Assembly: GCF_905475345.1 (NCBI RefSeq)
Contig: NC_066588.1
Coordinates: 9,822,001-9,886,000, forward strand
DNA: 64,000 nt
Source of the DNA: Vespula vulgaris
Lineage: Eukaryota; Arthropoda; Insecta; Hymenoptera; Vespidae
Direction of reading: 5' to 3'
Position numbers and translations under genes: made by a program. Below, in pieces: positions 1 through 10,635 of this stretch; position 1 is the first letter of the stretch, and every line of letters starts with the position of its first letter. The notes under the pieces were generated by a model. That model ran no database searches. It was not told the origin of the DNA and saw nothing but the letters and a program-made list of their open reading frames with translations.

Positions 1-12
1 TACGTTTTTGCA

Positions 13-419
13 GCAACAAAACGCGCATGGAGATCATAAAGAGAAGAAAAGGAAAGAAAGTATTCTTGATTTATCTAAATATCTTGAAAAAAATATCCGA
101 GTCAAATTCGCTGGAGGAAGGGAGGCAGCAGGTATTTTGAAAGGTTATGATCCTCTTTTAAACTTAGTACTTGACAATACTACTGAATATCTCAGGGGTG
201 AGTATCATATTAAAAATGTTAAGTATTTCTTTATGATATAAGTTAAAAAATAACAAATTCCTTTTAATTTATCGAATAGATCCTGATGATCCTTACAAAT
301 TAAACCAAGACACACGTATGTTGGGTTTAACAGTCTGTAGAGGAACTTCAGTGGTACTTATTTGTCCAGTCGATGGCATGGAATCTATACAAAATCCATT
401 TATACAACAGGAAGGTTAA
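13..419 (+). CDS. LSm7: LSm7, U6 snRNA-associated Sm-like protein (5' end off window)
   Basis: Two exons are visible, 13-197 and 280-419, joined in frame by a GT-AG intron. An acceptor (tttttgcag) just before base 13 and the lack of an in-frame ATG show that the start codon lies upstream of the window. The product carries the Sm fold: ESILDLSKYLEKNIRVKF, GGREAAGILKGYDPLLNLV and, in the second exon, the Sm2-type block LGLTVCRGTSVVLICP, ending NPFIQQEG. Length and wording match LSm7 throughout. In other eukaryotes LSm7 is part of the LSm2-8 ring on the U6 snRNA 3' end (nuclear splicing) and the LSm1-7 ring (cytoplasmic mRNA decay). The gene converges on the chitin deacetylase gene to its right; an AATAAA lies at 692-697. 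Confidence 0.95.
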
Positions 420-426
420 ATAATTA

Positions 427-510
427 GTTTATATATATATATATATATGGTGTCTATATGTGTATATATATACATATATATACATATATACATATATATA
501 TATATATAAA
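427..510. repeat. TA-rich microsatellite in the LSm7/CDA convergent gap
   Basis: An imperfect run of TA and TATACA units fills most of the space after the LSm7 stop. The rest of 420-800 is AT-rich probable 3' UTR of the two convergent genes: AATAAA on + at 692-697, and its complement for the minus-strand gene at 657-662. Confidence 0.8.
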
Positions 511-800
511 GCAATTTATATAATTTCCTAAAACAGAAGTATGTTTTATTATTCAACAACAATAATATTTAATATAGATTTGGTAAGAAAAGAAATATTT
601 TTTGTTTTTCATTGTATACAAAACTATTTTATGTAAAAAATATAAAAAGTAATCTTTTTATTAAAGCATATCTTTTATAGTTTACCTTTTAAATAAATAA
701 CAGTCTTATGTTTATATCAAATATAGCATAGTGCAACTATATTAAACAGCAACTTCCTAAGATATGTCTGAGAATATATGTATTACACATTCTAATATGT

Positions 801-3800
801 TTAATCTTGTCCAAATTCATTTCTTAACCATGGATACTCTTTCGGACATTCAAAACAAGTGTATAAATCTCTGTAAGACTTCAATATTTTACTAGGAAGT
901 GAACAAGTTGTAGGTACATCGCATACAATTTCAAATTTTTCAAATTGATGTTCTTTGCATTGCCATGATTCAAATTTGTGAAGTTGATCTATGGATGTCG
1001 GAGAACGCATCCATTTTATAATTTGATGACTTGTTACAAAATACACGTCAGGTAGTCGAAGTACATCTTCCAAAAATTTCTAAATATGCATATAACAATA
1101 TCAATGAGTATATATTTAATATATAGAATTTATGAAGGCATACAATAAAACTTGAAAAGTATCTTACATTAAAAGCATGAAAATATGTTGAAGTTTGGAA
1201 CCATGATGTATGAAAATGAAGACCCATAGGCGCACGATTGCTGAGGTAATGTCTTTTAAAATTTAACATTAACATTTCATAAACATCTTCACCTGATAAA
1301 TTAGATGGGCAAGAATCCATAGTTGCACAAGTGTATTCCTAATGTATAAATGTGTGTGTTTATTATTTAATCAGTGATTCTTTAAAATTTTCCAATTTGT
1401 AATGATTACTTACACCTACTATAAATTGGTTTAATGGAAGTTCCCATATGCCAGGATAGACACGTGTGGGACAGAGTTGATTTGATCCTACACATGCATG
1501 TGGTATTTTATAATCAAGAGTGTAAGGCCATACTGGCGTATTTGAAAATGGTACTACTATGGATGAATCATACACAAATCCGAATTCCAACATCATTAAA
1601 AATTGACGATTCCAACCCACTTGCAAAAAAGGTGCCCTTAATCCTGGAACGAATTCCAAAAATATGAAAATTGGGATTTTACTTTCACTTGTGCTCTATC
1701 CGTATAAAACATACGACAGACCTTTAATATCCTCTATCCTTACAGCAGCATATTTGTTAATAATATTTGCAATACCGACCATTTCATCAAACCAATCTTC
1801 AACGGTTGCATTTCGCGACCACCATTCTTCTGGTCCACGATGACTATGAAATATAAAATTTTGTGACAGAATCTAACAAGTATTATTTTTAAAAAACAAA
1901 GTATTTACGTAATCGAATGGACTGCAATTTCATGACCTTTGTTCCACAAATACTGAACATCTCTATAATTAGTAAATTGGTGACTGACATAAAAAGTTCC
2001 ACGAATAGAACAACCATTTGGATTCTTCTTATCATTTGAAAATATTTCTAAAATGATAAATAATTTGTTAATGTTAATATATACTTTATACATATATAAA
2101 TATATATCAAATATATATTTATAGAAAATATATATTTGATAAAAAATATAATCAAACTTACTTGCAAAAAGATCAAAATTTTCTGCATTGATAGCATCAC
2201 TGAAAGTAATGGTTATCATTTGTGGAATAGCTGTAATTGATAAATTTCCCGGTATGCGTGTACCATCTTTTGAACACCAACAATCTGGCAATTGACATTT
2301 TTTTTCATCGCATATAGAAGCAGCTCTTGGATCATTTCGCATATCTACGATTAATATAATTTAAGTGATAAAATTATATTATAAACATAAATTTATTTAT
2401 GATCATTACTTCAACTCACCGCACCAACTTTCGTCTGATCCATCGGGACAGTCAATACTTCCGTCACAAAAATATAAAGCTGGAAGACACGTACCATCAC
2501 CGCAAGCTAAACTTTTTTCATCGCATTTACCATTCTGGAGTAAAGGTTTTGGCGATCGTGGCTCTATAAAGTACACTCCAAATTTCAATAAATATATTTA
2601 AAACAGATTTAGCATTGAAAAATATCATAAATAAAAATTGATAAATATCATTTTAAATAAAAATTATAATAAATTGATTATACCGATAAACGATAAAATA
2701 ATTTGCTTTTTTATAATACAATTATATTGCTGGCTAATCGTCTATAACAATAAATAATAAAGTAATCGATTAAATAGAAAGTGTGCAAAAAAAAATATAT
2801 ATTTACTAAATACCTCGTTTTAAAAAGCTAGTTTTAAATACCTAGTTTTAACTAAATTACAACGCAAGTAGAAAACAAAACACATATTGAAATTTAATAA
2901 GAAATATACCTAAAGTTACATCACAATTATCGACGTTCACTTTGTAGTCACATATTTGTCGAGTCACGTCAAAAAGTAATCCCTGCGAGCATTTAAATTC
3001 GAATACTTCATTATCTGTAAATAAATTAAAATAAAAATTAATAATAAATTTGTATAAAAGAAAAAGGAAAACATTAGAACATAACAATAAGAAACTATCA
3101 AATTACCTAAACACAAATAATATTTGGCACATTCGGAAGGCGACCAAACATTATACGCAGGTGTATTTGGATTTCGATAAAATTTATCGTTATCGATGCA
3201 AGGCGCATTTTCTATCCTTTCCGTTGCCTTTACCGCAATGGCTGAAAAATGAAATATATCACAGAGAAATTCAATGAAATATAACGACTTTCACTGAATG
3301 CTAAAAACAAATAAGATTCTCCGTAATCAATGTCGAAAATTCATTTATAAGAATTCATTCACAAGTGATCTCCGTTTCTTGGATCGATCACGGTAGTAGG
3401 TTAACGTGTCAATGGACTTTTGCCCACGGCAAAGAACGCACCGTACCTTTCTTTAGATCGTCAAGCGTATTTTAACTTATAGCAACTGTTTGTTCTAATT
3501 AGTTTTATTTTATTGATCGATCGACCTTCTTCCGTGTTGAATTTATGTGGAAACCACTTTCGAAATGATATAATTCATTTTGTATATATCAATTACAATG
3601 TGATATGCCAATGCTACGACACGAGAAATTGTTTATCTAATAAGACAAATCGACTAAATATCATGGGACAAGTACGATCGGAAGATAAAAATTAATAATT
3701 AAATTGATACAAATTCTTCTTTAGTCGGCTATTGACGCGACACGAATCCAAAATTATTTTACTCACCGGAAAAGCCAAACAGAGCAATGATCAACGAATG

Positions 3801-3824
3801 AAACCTCGATCTCATGCCGATCAT
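801..3824 (-). CDS. Chitin deacetylase with peritrophin-type and LDLa domains
   Basis: Ten coding exons on the minus strand: 3767-3824, 3107-3241, 2910-3014, 2420-2563, 2162-2344, 1909-2047, 1722-1843, 1414-1643, 1168-1338, 801-1079. They sum to 1566 nt (521 residues), the usual size of insect CDA1-3 type enzymes. Order: signal peptide (hydrophobic LIIALFGFSAIAV), chitin-binding CBM14 domain with cysteine pattern (CIDNDKFYRNPNTPAYNVW, CAKYYLC, CDYKVNVDNC), LDL-receptor class A repeat (CGDGTCLPALYFCDGSIDCP, DGSDESWC), then a polysaccharide deacetylase domain. Visible catalytic motifs are TFSDA (normally TFDDA), HSITH, RAPFLQVG, YDSS and LGLHFHTSW, with MGLHFH written here for the last. The intron between 1643 and 1722 uses a weak donor, gtctgt, but only this joint keeps the conserved reading DIKG/LRAPFLQ. 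The family removes acetyl groups from chitin in cuticle, trachea or peritrophic matrix and is secreted. The domain set fits CDA1-3; the phrase GWNRQFLMM-EFGFVYDSS suggests CDA3-like. The missing first Asp in motif 1 is odd. Confidence 0.9.
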
Positions 3825-3860
3825 TCGGCGTGCAACGATCTTCCTACGAGAGCTCGTACT

Positions 3861-3897
3861 TTCGAACTAACACCTCTCACTTTAGTGATGCCTTATA
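3861..3897 (-). promoter_or_regulatory. Candidate core promoter of the chitin deacetylase gene
   Basis: On the minus strand a TATAAG box (3892-3897) is followed about 30 bases downstream by an initiator-like TTAGTTC (near 3862-3868). The ATG is at 3824, giving a leader of about 40 bases. Position and spacing fit an insect TATA/Inr promoter, but this is motif reading only. Confidence 0.35.
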
Positions 3898-5284
3898 TGA
3901 CGATTATTCGATCGGCCATCTACTAAGAATCTTTCTTATATTTTTTTCCCTTTTTTCTGTCTTATTTGTACATTTATTTAAAAATTATTAAATCGATCAA
4001 CACGATATCGAATTCGATGATTGAATATATAAGACGTAGAAATGAGGATATAAAAATGTATTTTAATTAATGGTATCGACGTGCGATATTTCTTTAATTA
4101 CATCGAATACGCATAAGATGCATTAATAAATATTGTGAGAGCTTTAAATTTCCTATTTTCTATTTCTATTTCGACGCCGGAAATCTATATCTGTTCAACG
4201 AGCCAACTAGAGATGATGCAAGCGCGGAAAATTGGTATTTTACAATAAATCACCTACACCTGTTCCTAACTCCTTTGTTTATCGTTCTCAGATATAAACA
4301 ATAAGTACATGGCTATTAAGCTTGCAAGAGATAAAATTAGTGATCTTTGCTAATAATGAAACTACATTAAATTGATTACGTTTGCAAAACGAAAATAAAC
4401 AAAGTGTAGAGTTAATCGACGAAGAACAACGAGGAAGAATTTACAATTTAATATGGAAAATCTGAAAAATTGTTGGTAATGCCTTAAGAAAAAAATACAC
4501 TTTACGTGTTATATAAAAACGAATCTGGGTAATCGGCGGAGCTAACTCGCTGTTGTTTCAAACGCGACCTCCGTTGAAATTAGAAACAATCACGGAAGAG
4601 CAACGTGCGATATTTAGACTTCTCTTCGGGCCTAGGTTGCCTCGCAACAATGTTGAAATTGCCAAATAATAAACGAGGCGTATATGAATTCGGGAGAACT
4701 AACAGATGACATTTATTGTAATTTAATCGAATTAATAGTCGAACATTACGATAGAAATAACGTTAAAATGAAATGCAATTTCTGTGATGCCTGTGACACT
4801 GATCGTTACCACCTGGTTAACTTTTCTATCATTCCCCTCTCCATCTTTTAGCAAGCGTAACATCAGAACGGCCACAACCACCACCACTAGCATTACCACC
4901 ACCACCACCACCACCACCACCATCATCACTAACAACGTTCTTCCCTCGGAAGAAGAGAAATCTAAACTTAGACTCAACAGTCCAGACAGTCGACTCGAGT
5001 TCAGTGCAAAGCACCATCCTCTCGAGCGACTTTCTCCGTTTGAGACTTCTGTTTTCCTTCTTTGTTTCCTCTCTTTCTGTCTCCAAAGAGACAAGTGGTC
5101 CCGTGAAAGAAAAGAGAGAAACCGTTACCGAGAGGATTTATCTTTTGACTATTCTCTTAAATAGAAGCGAAAGAGAGGAAGAGGAAGAGTTAAAATAAAA
5201 CAAGAAAGGGAAAAAAGAAAAGGAAAGAAAGAGAAAAAAGAGAAAGGGAGCGAGAGAGAAAGAAGCGGAAGAAAATAGGAACTT
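3898..5284. other. Intergenic region between divergent CDA and SCP genes
   Basis: No convincing gene. Most is AT-rich; it becomes simple-sequence and purine/pyrimidine biased towards 4,800-5,280. Open frames here (for example 4784-5164 on + and 4732-5094 on -) are made by the ACC repeat and have no recognisable domain. It probably holds regulatory DNA for the two divergent genes. Confidence 0.5.
4871..4928. repeat. (ACC)n microsatellite
   Basis: Interrupted ACC/ACT/ATC triplet run, with about nine uninterrupted ACC units in its second half. It produces Thr-rich or Val/Gly-rich open frames on both strands that are not genes. Confidence 0.9.
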
Positions 5285-5290
5285 TATAAA
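5160..5290 (+). promoter_or_regulatory. Purine-rich tract and TATA box of the SCP gene
   Basis: A GA/AAAG-rich strand-biased tract (about 5160-5280) ends in a TATAAAA box starting at 5285. The SCP start codon is 70 bases further on (5355). The spacing supports a TATA promoter with transcription starting near 5315, as expected of a strongly expressed muscle protein gene. No transcript evidence is available here. Confidence 0.5.
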
Positions 5291-5354
5291 AGCGAAGAGA
5301 GCGAGTGTGTGCAAGTAGTGCGCACGTATCGCTTTGCGATCGCCGTAAAGGAGG

Positions 5355-7170
5355 ATGGCTTACAGCTGGGACAATCGCGTTAGTTTTATTGTGAGATTTC
5401 TGTATGGTTAGTACACGCCGCTGTTGCCCTTTCCGGAGAGCAGGAGCATGCGTGTGAAAAAAAAAATCAGACTCTTTAGTATCCGTGCTTGTAACCACGT
5501 GGATACCACGTTCAGACAGCTCGAATATTCACTTCCTATTTATTTTTGACTGATATATACATATATACTATATATAACATTCGCGATCTGACAATTTTTT
5601 CTTGTTTAACTTATGTTCGACTAACATTGAACTTCGATCGTATGATAAAAAAAAAAACGAAGGAATGTTGGACCTGGTGTGTTTTTGAATTTGCATAAGA
5701 ATAATAAAATAATATATATATAGGTATTATTTCATCAAGCCCGAACTCGTATTTTTATTTTGTTACTAACATCGTTAAAAACCTATAATATCCGGAGGGT
5801 GTTGTTGAGATTTTGCGATTGTATTTTAATATGAAAAAAAAAGAAAAGAAAAGAAATTAAAGTGTACCATAATGTCGTATCAATGTCCGCGTTTCGTTCA
5901 TGCCAGATCTAAATCGATGCTAAACTTTGTTTTATGACATAACCGTGCAATTTGCTCTTCGTTATCTCTGTACATATAACATTCTGCATCTTCTATTTAT
6001 GAACGATGAACGTCCATAGCGAACGAGAAATTCGATAAAACGAGATATATTACGGATATATTACGAGTAAAACGATATTATCGATATTTCTTTTATTTTA
6101 TAAAAATATCTACGTGCGTATCACTTTTTGTATTTTTTACACACGATCTACAGTTATAAGGATCGAAGCATGCGTTTAGTGACGCTCTACAGTATTTTGC
6201 CAAAATGTATAAATTTGAAAAATTGCCAATGAAATAGCAAAAATGTGCTATAAAACGAATTGGCACGATTTGATTGATTTGTTAACTAACTTGGCATATG
6301 TACACGCACGCACACACACACACACACACAATTTAACTTTATGAAATTCTACATTTAAAAAAATATCTAATTTTATAACATTTATAATAATATAGACAAT
6401 CATGTCATTTAGATATCGATAATAATGGTATACTTGAAAAACACGATTTTGAATGTATGGCATTAAAGATGACGCTGATCGAAGGAAAAGGAGAATTCAA
6501 TTATAATAGATATCAAGAAAATCTTCATATAATGCTCTCTCTATGGGAAGAGATTGCAGAATTAGCAGATTTTAATAAGGTAAATAAATAATGAACAAAT
6601 ACTGAACTTAAAAAGTTCGGATCTAATTAATATTCCATTAACGATTTGCTTTTAGGACGATATAGTGACAATCGAGGAATTCAAGGAAGCCGTACAAAGA
6701 AGTTGCGTCGGTAAAGATTATAGAGATTTTCCACAAGCAATGAAAATGTTTATAGATAGTCATTTCAAGATAGTTGATTTAAATGGTACGTTTATGTGTA
6801 TGCGAGTAGTATCTATTTTTAACTTACTATTTGAACGTTTAAATGATGCTTTTCTTTTTAGACGATGGTGTCATTGCTGCTGATGAATTTCGGTACAATT
6901 GTGTTACTAGAATAGCTGTGGATAACGTAAATATTCTCGACGAAGCTTATCAAAATCTTCTCAACGTAAGTTTCAACTTTATTTTCTTATGTTTTTTTAA
7001 ATAACAATAATAGGCATTACTTAAAAATCATGTGTCGATAGGACGATGATAGAAGACGCGGCGGTTTAACTTTATCACGATATCAAGAGTTATATGCACA
7101 ATTCTTGGGCAATCCCGACGACAACTGTCCAGCGGTGCATCTATTTGGTCCTTTACACGAATTATGTTAA
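5355..7170 (+). CDS. Sarcoplasmic calcium-binding protein (EF-hand)
   Basis: Five exons: 5355-5406, 6413-6579, 6656-6785, 6862-6965, 7042-7170, giving 193 residues, the normal length for arthropod SCPs. The first exon encodes only MAYSWDNRVSFIVRFLY plus one base, and lies 1 kb upstream of the rest; this N-terminus is the hallmark of crustacean and insect SCPs and fixes the start. EF-hand loops: DIDNNGILEKHDF (hand 1), DFNKDDIVTIEEF (hand 2, with Asp in place of the usual Gly at loop position 6), DLNDDGVIAADEF (hand 3). The fourth (around EDDRRRGGL, here DDDRRRGGL) lacks proper ligands and is likely silent, which is common in the family. SCPs are cytosolic calcium buffers of invertebrate muscle and neurons. 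The end LFGPLHELC matches the family C-terminus. Confidence 0.95.
6302..6330. repeat. (CA)n microsatellite in SCP intron 1
   Basis: A run of about 12 CA units with a CACG lead-in, inside the 1 kb first intron (5407-6412). Nothing else recognisable was seen in that intron. Confidence 0.9.
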
Positions 7171-9379
7171 CAAATTATTGCAAAATTATACCTTCTTGTA
7201 CGTGTACAAAAGACAACGTATTTAATTGAAATATGGGAAAAAATAATTATAACACATGATACAAACAGGAGAGAATTTATTCTTAATATGTGTTAACAAC
7301 ACAATTCTCTCTCCGTTAACTTTGGTACCCTCAACACGCTGTTCATTACGACGGATTAATTTGATGCCTATCCACTTTATTTCACGTACTGCAGATTAAT
7401 CTCAAAACCATCAATGATATGCGATCTCTTAGAAGGGATATACATCGTTAAGCGTATCCAAATGTATTATTTCTCATACGTTATCAGCCGACAAACATTT
7501 ATATTGGATTTGCATAATATCATTCATACATCGAATGTATATTTTACATCGAATATTGAATTTACGCACCTAGCAAGAGAGTCAACAAGATTTACAAATT
7601 TCAAAGACAGATAATAATACCCCGTCCTCTTTTAGAGCGTTCATCTGCATGTTGTATATCCTAGTAATATTTTTAAACATATCGACTAACAATTTTACCT
7701 ATTGAGTTTGTAACAAGTCTATTTACTGTTTGTAATTAGTATAAAAGTTATATTTCGTATAAAATTTATATACTTAACTTTGTGAAAAGTTACAAATTCT
7801 GAAGGAAAAAGCATCACAAACACCGTGTAATATACTCGTGTAAGATTAACTATTCACACGTCAATTTTTCATTTACAACCAAACAATACTGCAATAAGTC
7901 ATACTACATATCGCAAAAAAGCAATATTTATAAAGTGAGTAATTAAATTTACTTACTAAAAAACGTACACGTTAATACCAACAATCACATTACTGAAATG
8001 GTACATATTACATATTATCGATGAAAGCTATTATAAAAATTTTAAGTAGATCGGATATACGGTTTACAGTAAATAAGTAACATCGACTGTAAAAAAAATA
8101 TAATAACATAATTATTCCAAGTCGTATACGTTATATATGCGCAGTCATGATATATCCCTTTTTGACCATTTCTCCAATTATGTATTATAATTCTGTTGCC
8201 TAAATTTTCTAAAAACTACTTAATCGTTTATTTACTATTAGAATAATAACTTTATTTACTCTTAACATTATATCCGATGCAAAATACTCTTGCAAATTAA
8301 AAATATTATTATTCGTATAATCAATAATGCTTTCGTTTGCAAAAGAATTAAATGTTTGACAGATTTCCATATGCTGATACGGATACAATCAATTTATTAA
8401 TACAACTGAATAAAAATATATACGTCGATAATTTCATGCTCCTTTAAAAGAACCACGTTTTCATAATTTTATTTATTTAAAAACTGCTTCATAATTTATA
8501 TTGATCTTCCAATAATTTCAATTACGGACGGCAACATTCATTTGGACAAAATGATGCGGACATTATTAATGTTCCACATCATTTGAATATAACATAATAA
8601 TTCAGGCATTAACATAATATGTATTAATATGACTTGCATATATTTGAAAATATAATTATATATTATCAATAACCATTTAATTATATGTTATCAAAATCTA
8701 ATTTATTAAAAATTTAGGCATATTCCGAATGATATAAATTATATCAGTATCAGGATATATGATCTGCCTCATAATTTATAAGAAATGCAAATGCTTTAAA
8801 TAAACAATAATAATAAAATTAATACAAATGCATGTAAATCATGTATGCCCGACAATAAAGGACTAGATTCCACTAAAAATGGAATCTTTAAGAAGAGGTC
8901 ATTTGCTAACTGAATTATGTCAGTATTGACTAATGAATTTATCCTAATAGGAAATTTACTTATAAGTTTAATAAAATAAAGAAATTATAAAATCTTGCAG
9001 AAAATAAATAATTTAAAGACAAAAGAAATCTAAATACGTAAATTTGAATTTCTTTCTCTTTTTAGAAATACGAAATGCTAATATAATAAATTGCAATAAA
9101 TCATCAATTTCGATGCTACAAATAATCACTATTGACGTTCTTTGCTTGTATTCGCCGCATTTATAAAACTTAGCTTTCACGGAAAAGATAATATATATAA
9201 AAAAAATTAGTATGTAAATCTAATTTAAAGACGATACTTACACAAATATCTTACTACCTGTTTAAGAAAAAATAACTCATTTGCTAACAAGAAAACAAAC
9301 ATCCTTGTTGCTTTTCTTTTGTTTCAGTTACTAGACATATAAAAATTGCATTAATTTGATTGACAATGATGATTTAACG
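7171..9379. other. AT-rich intergenic DNA with no recognised gene
   Basis: From the SCP stop to the distal NPC1 last exon there is only AT-rich sequence with short, compositionally biased frames. It probably includes the 3' UTRs of SCP (from the left) and of the alternative NPC1 transcript (from the right). No repeat family or RNA gene was recognised. Confidence 0.5.
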
Positions 9380-9567
9380 CTAAAACGCCACTTGATGATT
9401 TATCGCATCGATGTCATTCACACTGGAGTAGGAAGTGCTTGGTTGTTGATAGATATCGTCTTGGAGAAGAGGAGAGTTGACGTTGTGACACCTCTGATTC
9501 CTAGAATTATGTTTAGACCTGTTGGAGCAGTGGTGGATTGTCCTGGCCCCTCGGCGTGACATCACGC
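9380..9567 (-). CDS. Npc1a: Alternative last exon of NPC1 (distal)
   Basis: The acceptor ttttag at the 5' side (minus strand) is followed by a 188-nt frame that begins in exactly the phase needed by the NPC1 exon ending at 11052. Joined, it replaces the usual tail with 61 residues beginning GVMSRRGARTIHHCSNRSKH and including NSPLLQDD, ending INHQVAF and stop. Both possible last exons start with GC after the acceptor, so both complete the same glycine codon. It has no similarity I recognise, but codon use is sensible, with no stops. It could be a true tissue-specific tail or a chance frame. Confidence 0.55.
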
Positions 9568-10566
9568 CTAAAATTATATAATTAATAATATTATCAATGA
9601 ACAACAAAAAACAAGTGTAAATTATACTCTAATACACATAGATGTATTTCTTAAAAAAAAAAAAAACAATAGTAACAACACAAAAATAAAATGTTATAAC
9701 TTCGAATGTCAAATTACCAAACCTATTCATAATAAAAATATTTTGGTAATTTCATTCATATGTTTTCTATTTTGCTAACAAATCACAAGAGCTTAATGAA
9801 ACTGATCAATTAAATGTAAACTGTAAACATATTTAACATGTAACATTAATATTGATAAAAACATAATTCGAATATACCAGTAATTGACACACATTTCTTC
9901 CCACACTCATTACTGTGAAAACAACTTGAAGTTAATAAATAAGAACAATATAATTCCATAAAACATTTGATCTTGCATATATAACAGTAAATACAAAATA
10001 TTACAATATTTTTAAATAGTTATTTCATTTAATTGCAAAGAATATTTTGAATGTCTACTTTTCCACATATATACAAATGATTACAATTGTAATTGTTTAA
10101 TTTAATTAAAGTTGTAATAATTTCCTGAATAAAAAAAATAGAGAATTGTTTTATTTGTTATAATAATGAAAAGGCAATGTATAATTTATGAATATGGTGA
10201 TATGGATAAAATTCTGAATTAAACATGTGATAGTAAATAGTACATACGACTAAAAAACCATATATTCTTGCAAAGAATACAATTCTCGATTTGATTTCTA
10301 TTTCTATCCCGAATAAAAGCTCGTTACCTAATATACCTAGAAAATAAAAATTAAAAGTAAATACAAAAAAGCTAAAAAGGAAAATAAAGAAATTCTTTAA
10401 TTAAAAATAATAATAAAAAAAGAATGTAGTGTTAAGTGTTAGCATGAAAGATAGAGGAGAAAGAAGTTTGAAAATGTTATAGACAACCACAAATACCTTT
10501 ACATACAAGCAAATATAGTACAAACCAATAAAGTTTTTTGTGATCACAATAATTTATCTTTTTACT

Positions 10567-10572
10567 TTTATT
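10567..10572 (-). terminator. Polyadenylation signal after the proximal NPC1 last exon
   Basis: AATAAA on the minus strand, 64 bases beyond the NPC1 stop at 10636. It supports exon 10636-10802 being a genuine 3' terminal exon. Confidence 0.5.
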
Positions 10573-10635
10573 TGGAAATAATACTTTTATATTTGAATAA
10601 TAGTTTTCTAGATAGATATTTAATCTCCTGCATAC

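Noticed and set aside
4732..5198. Overlapping open frames on both strands (Thr-rich, Val-rich, Gly-rich)
   Set aside because: They are produced by the ACC triplet repeat and purine tract, show no domain and overlap one another in several frames.
5190..5498. 102-residue minus-strand frame
   Set aside because: It is antisense to the SCP promoter and first exon; its Leu/Phe/Ser composition is the complement of the GA tract.
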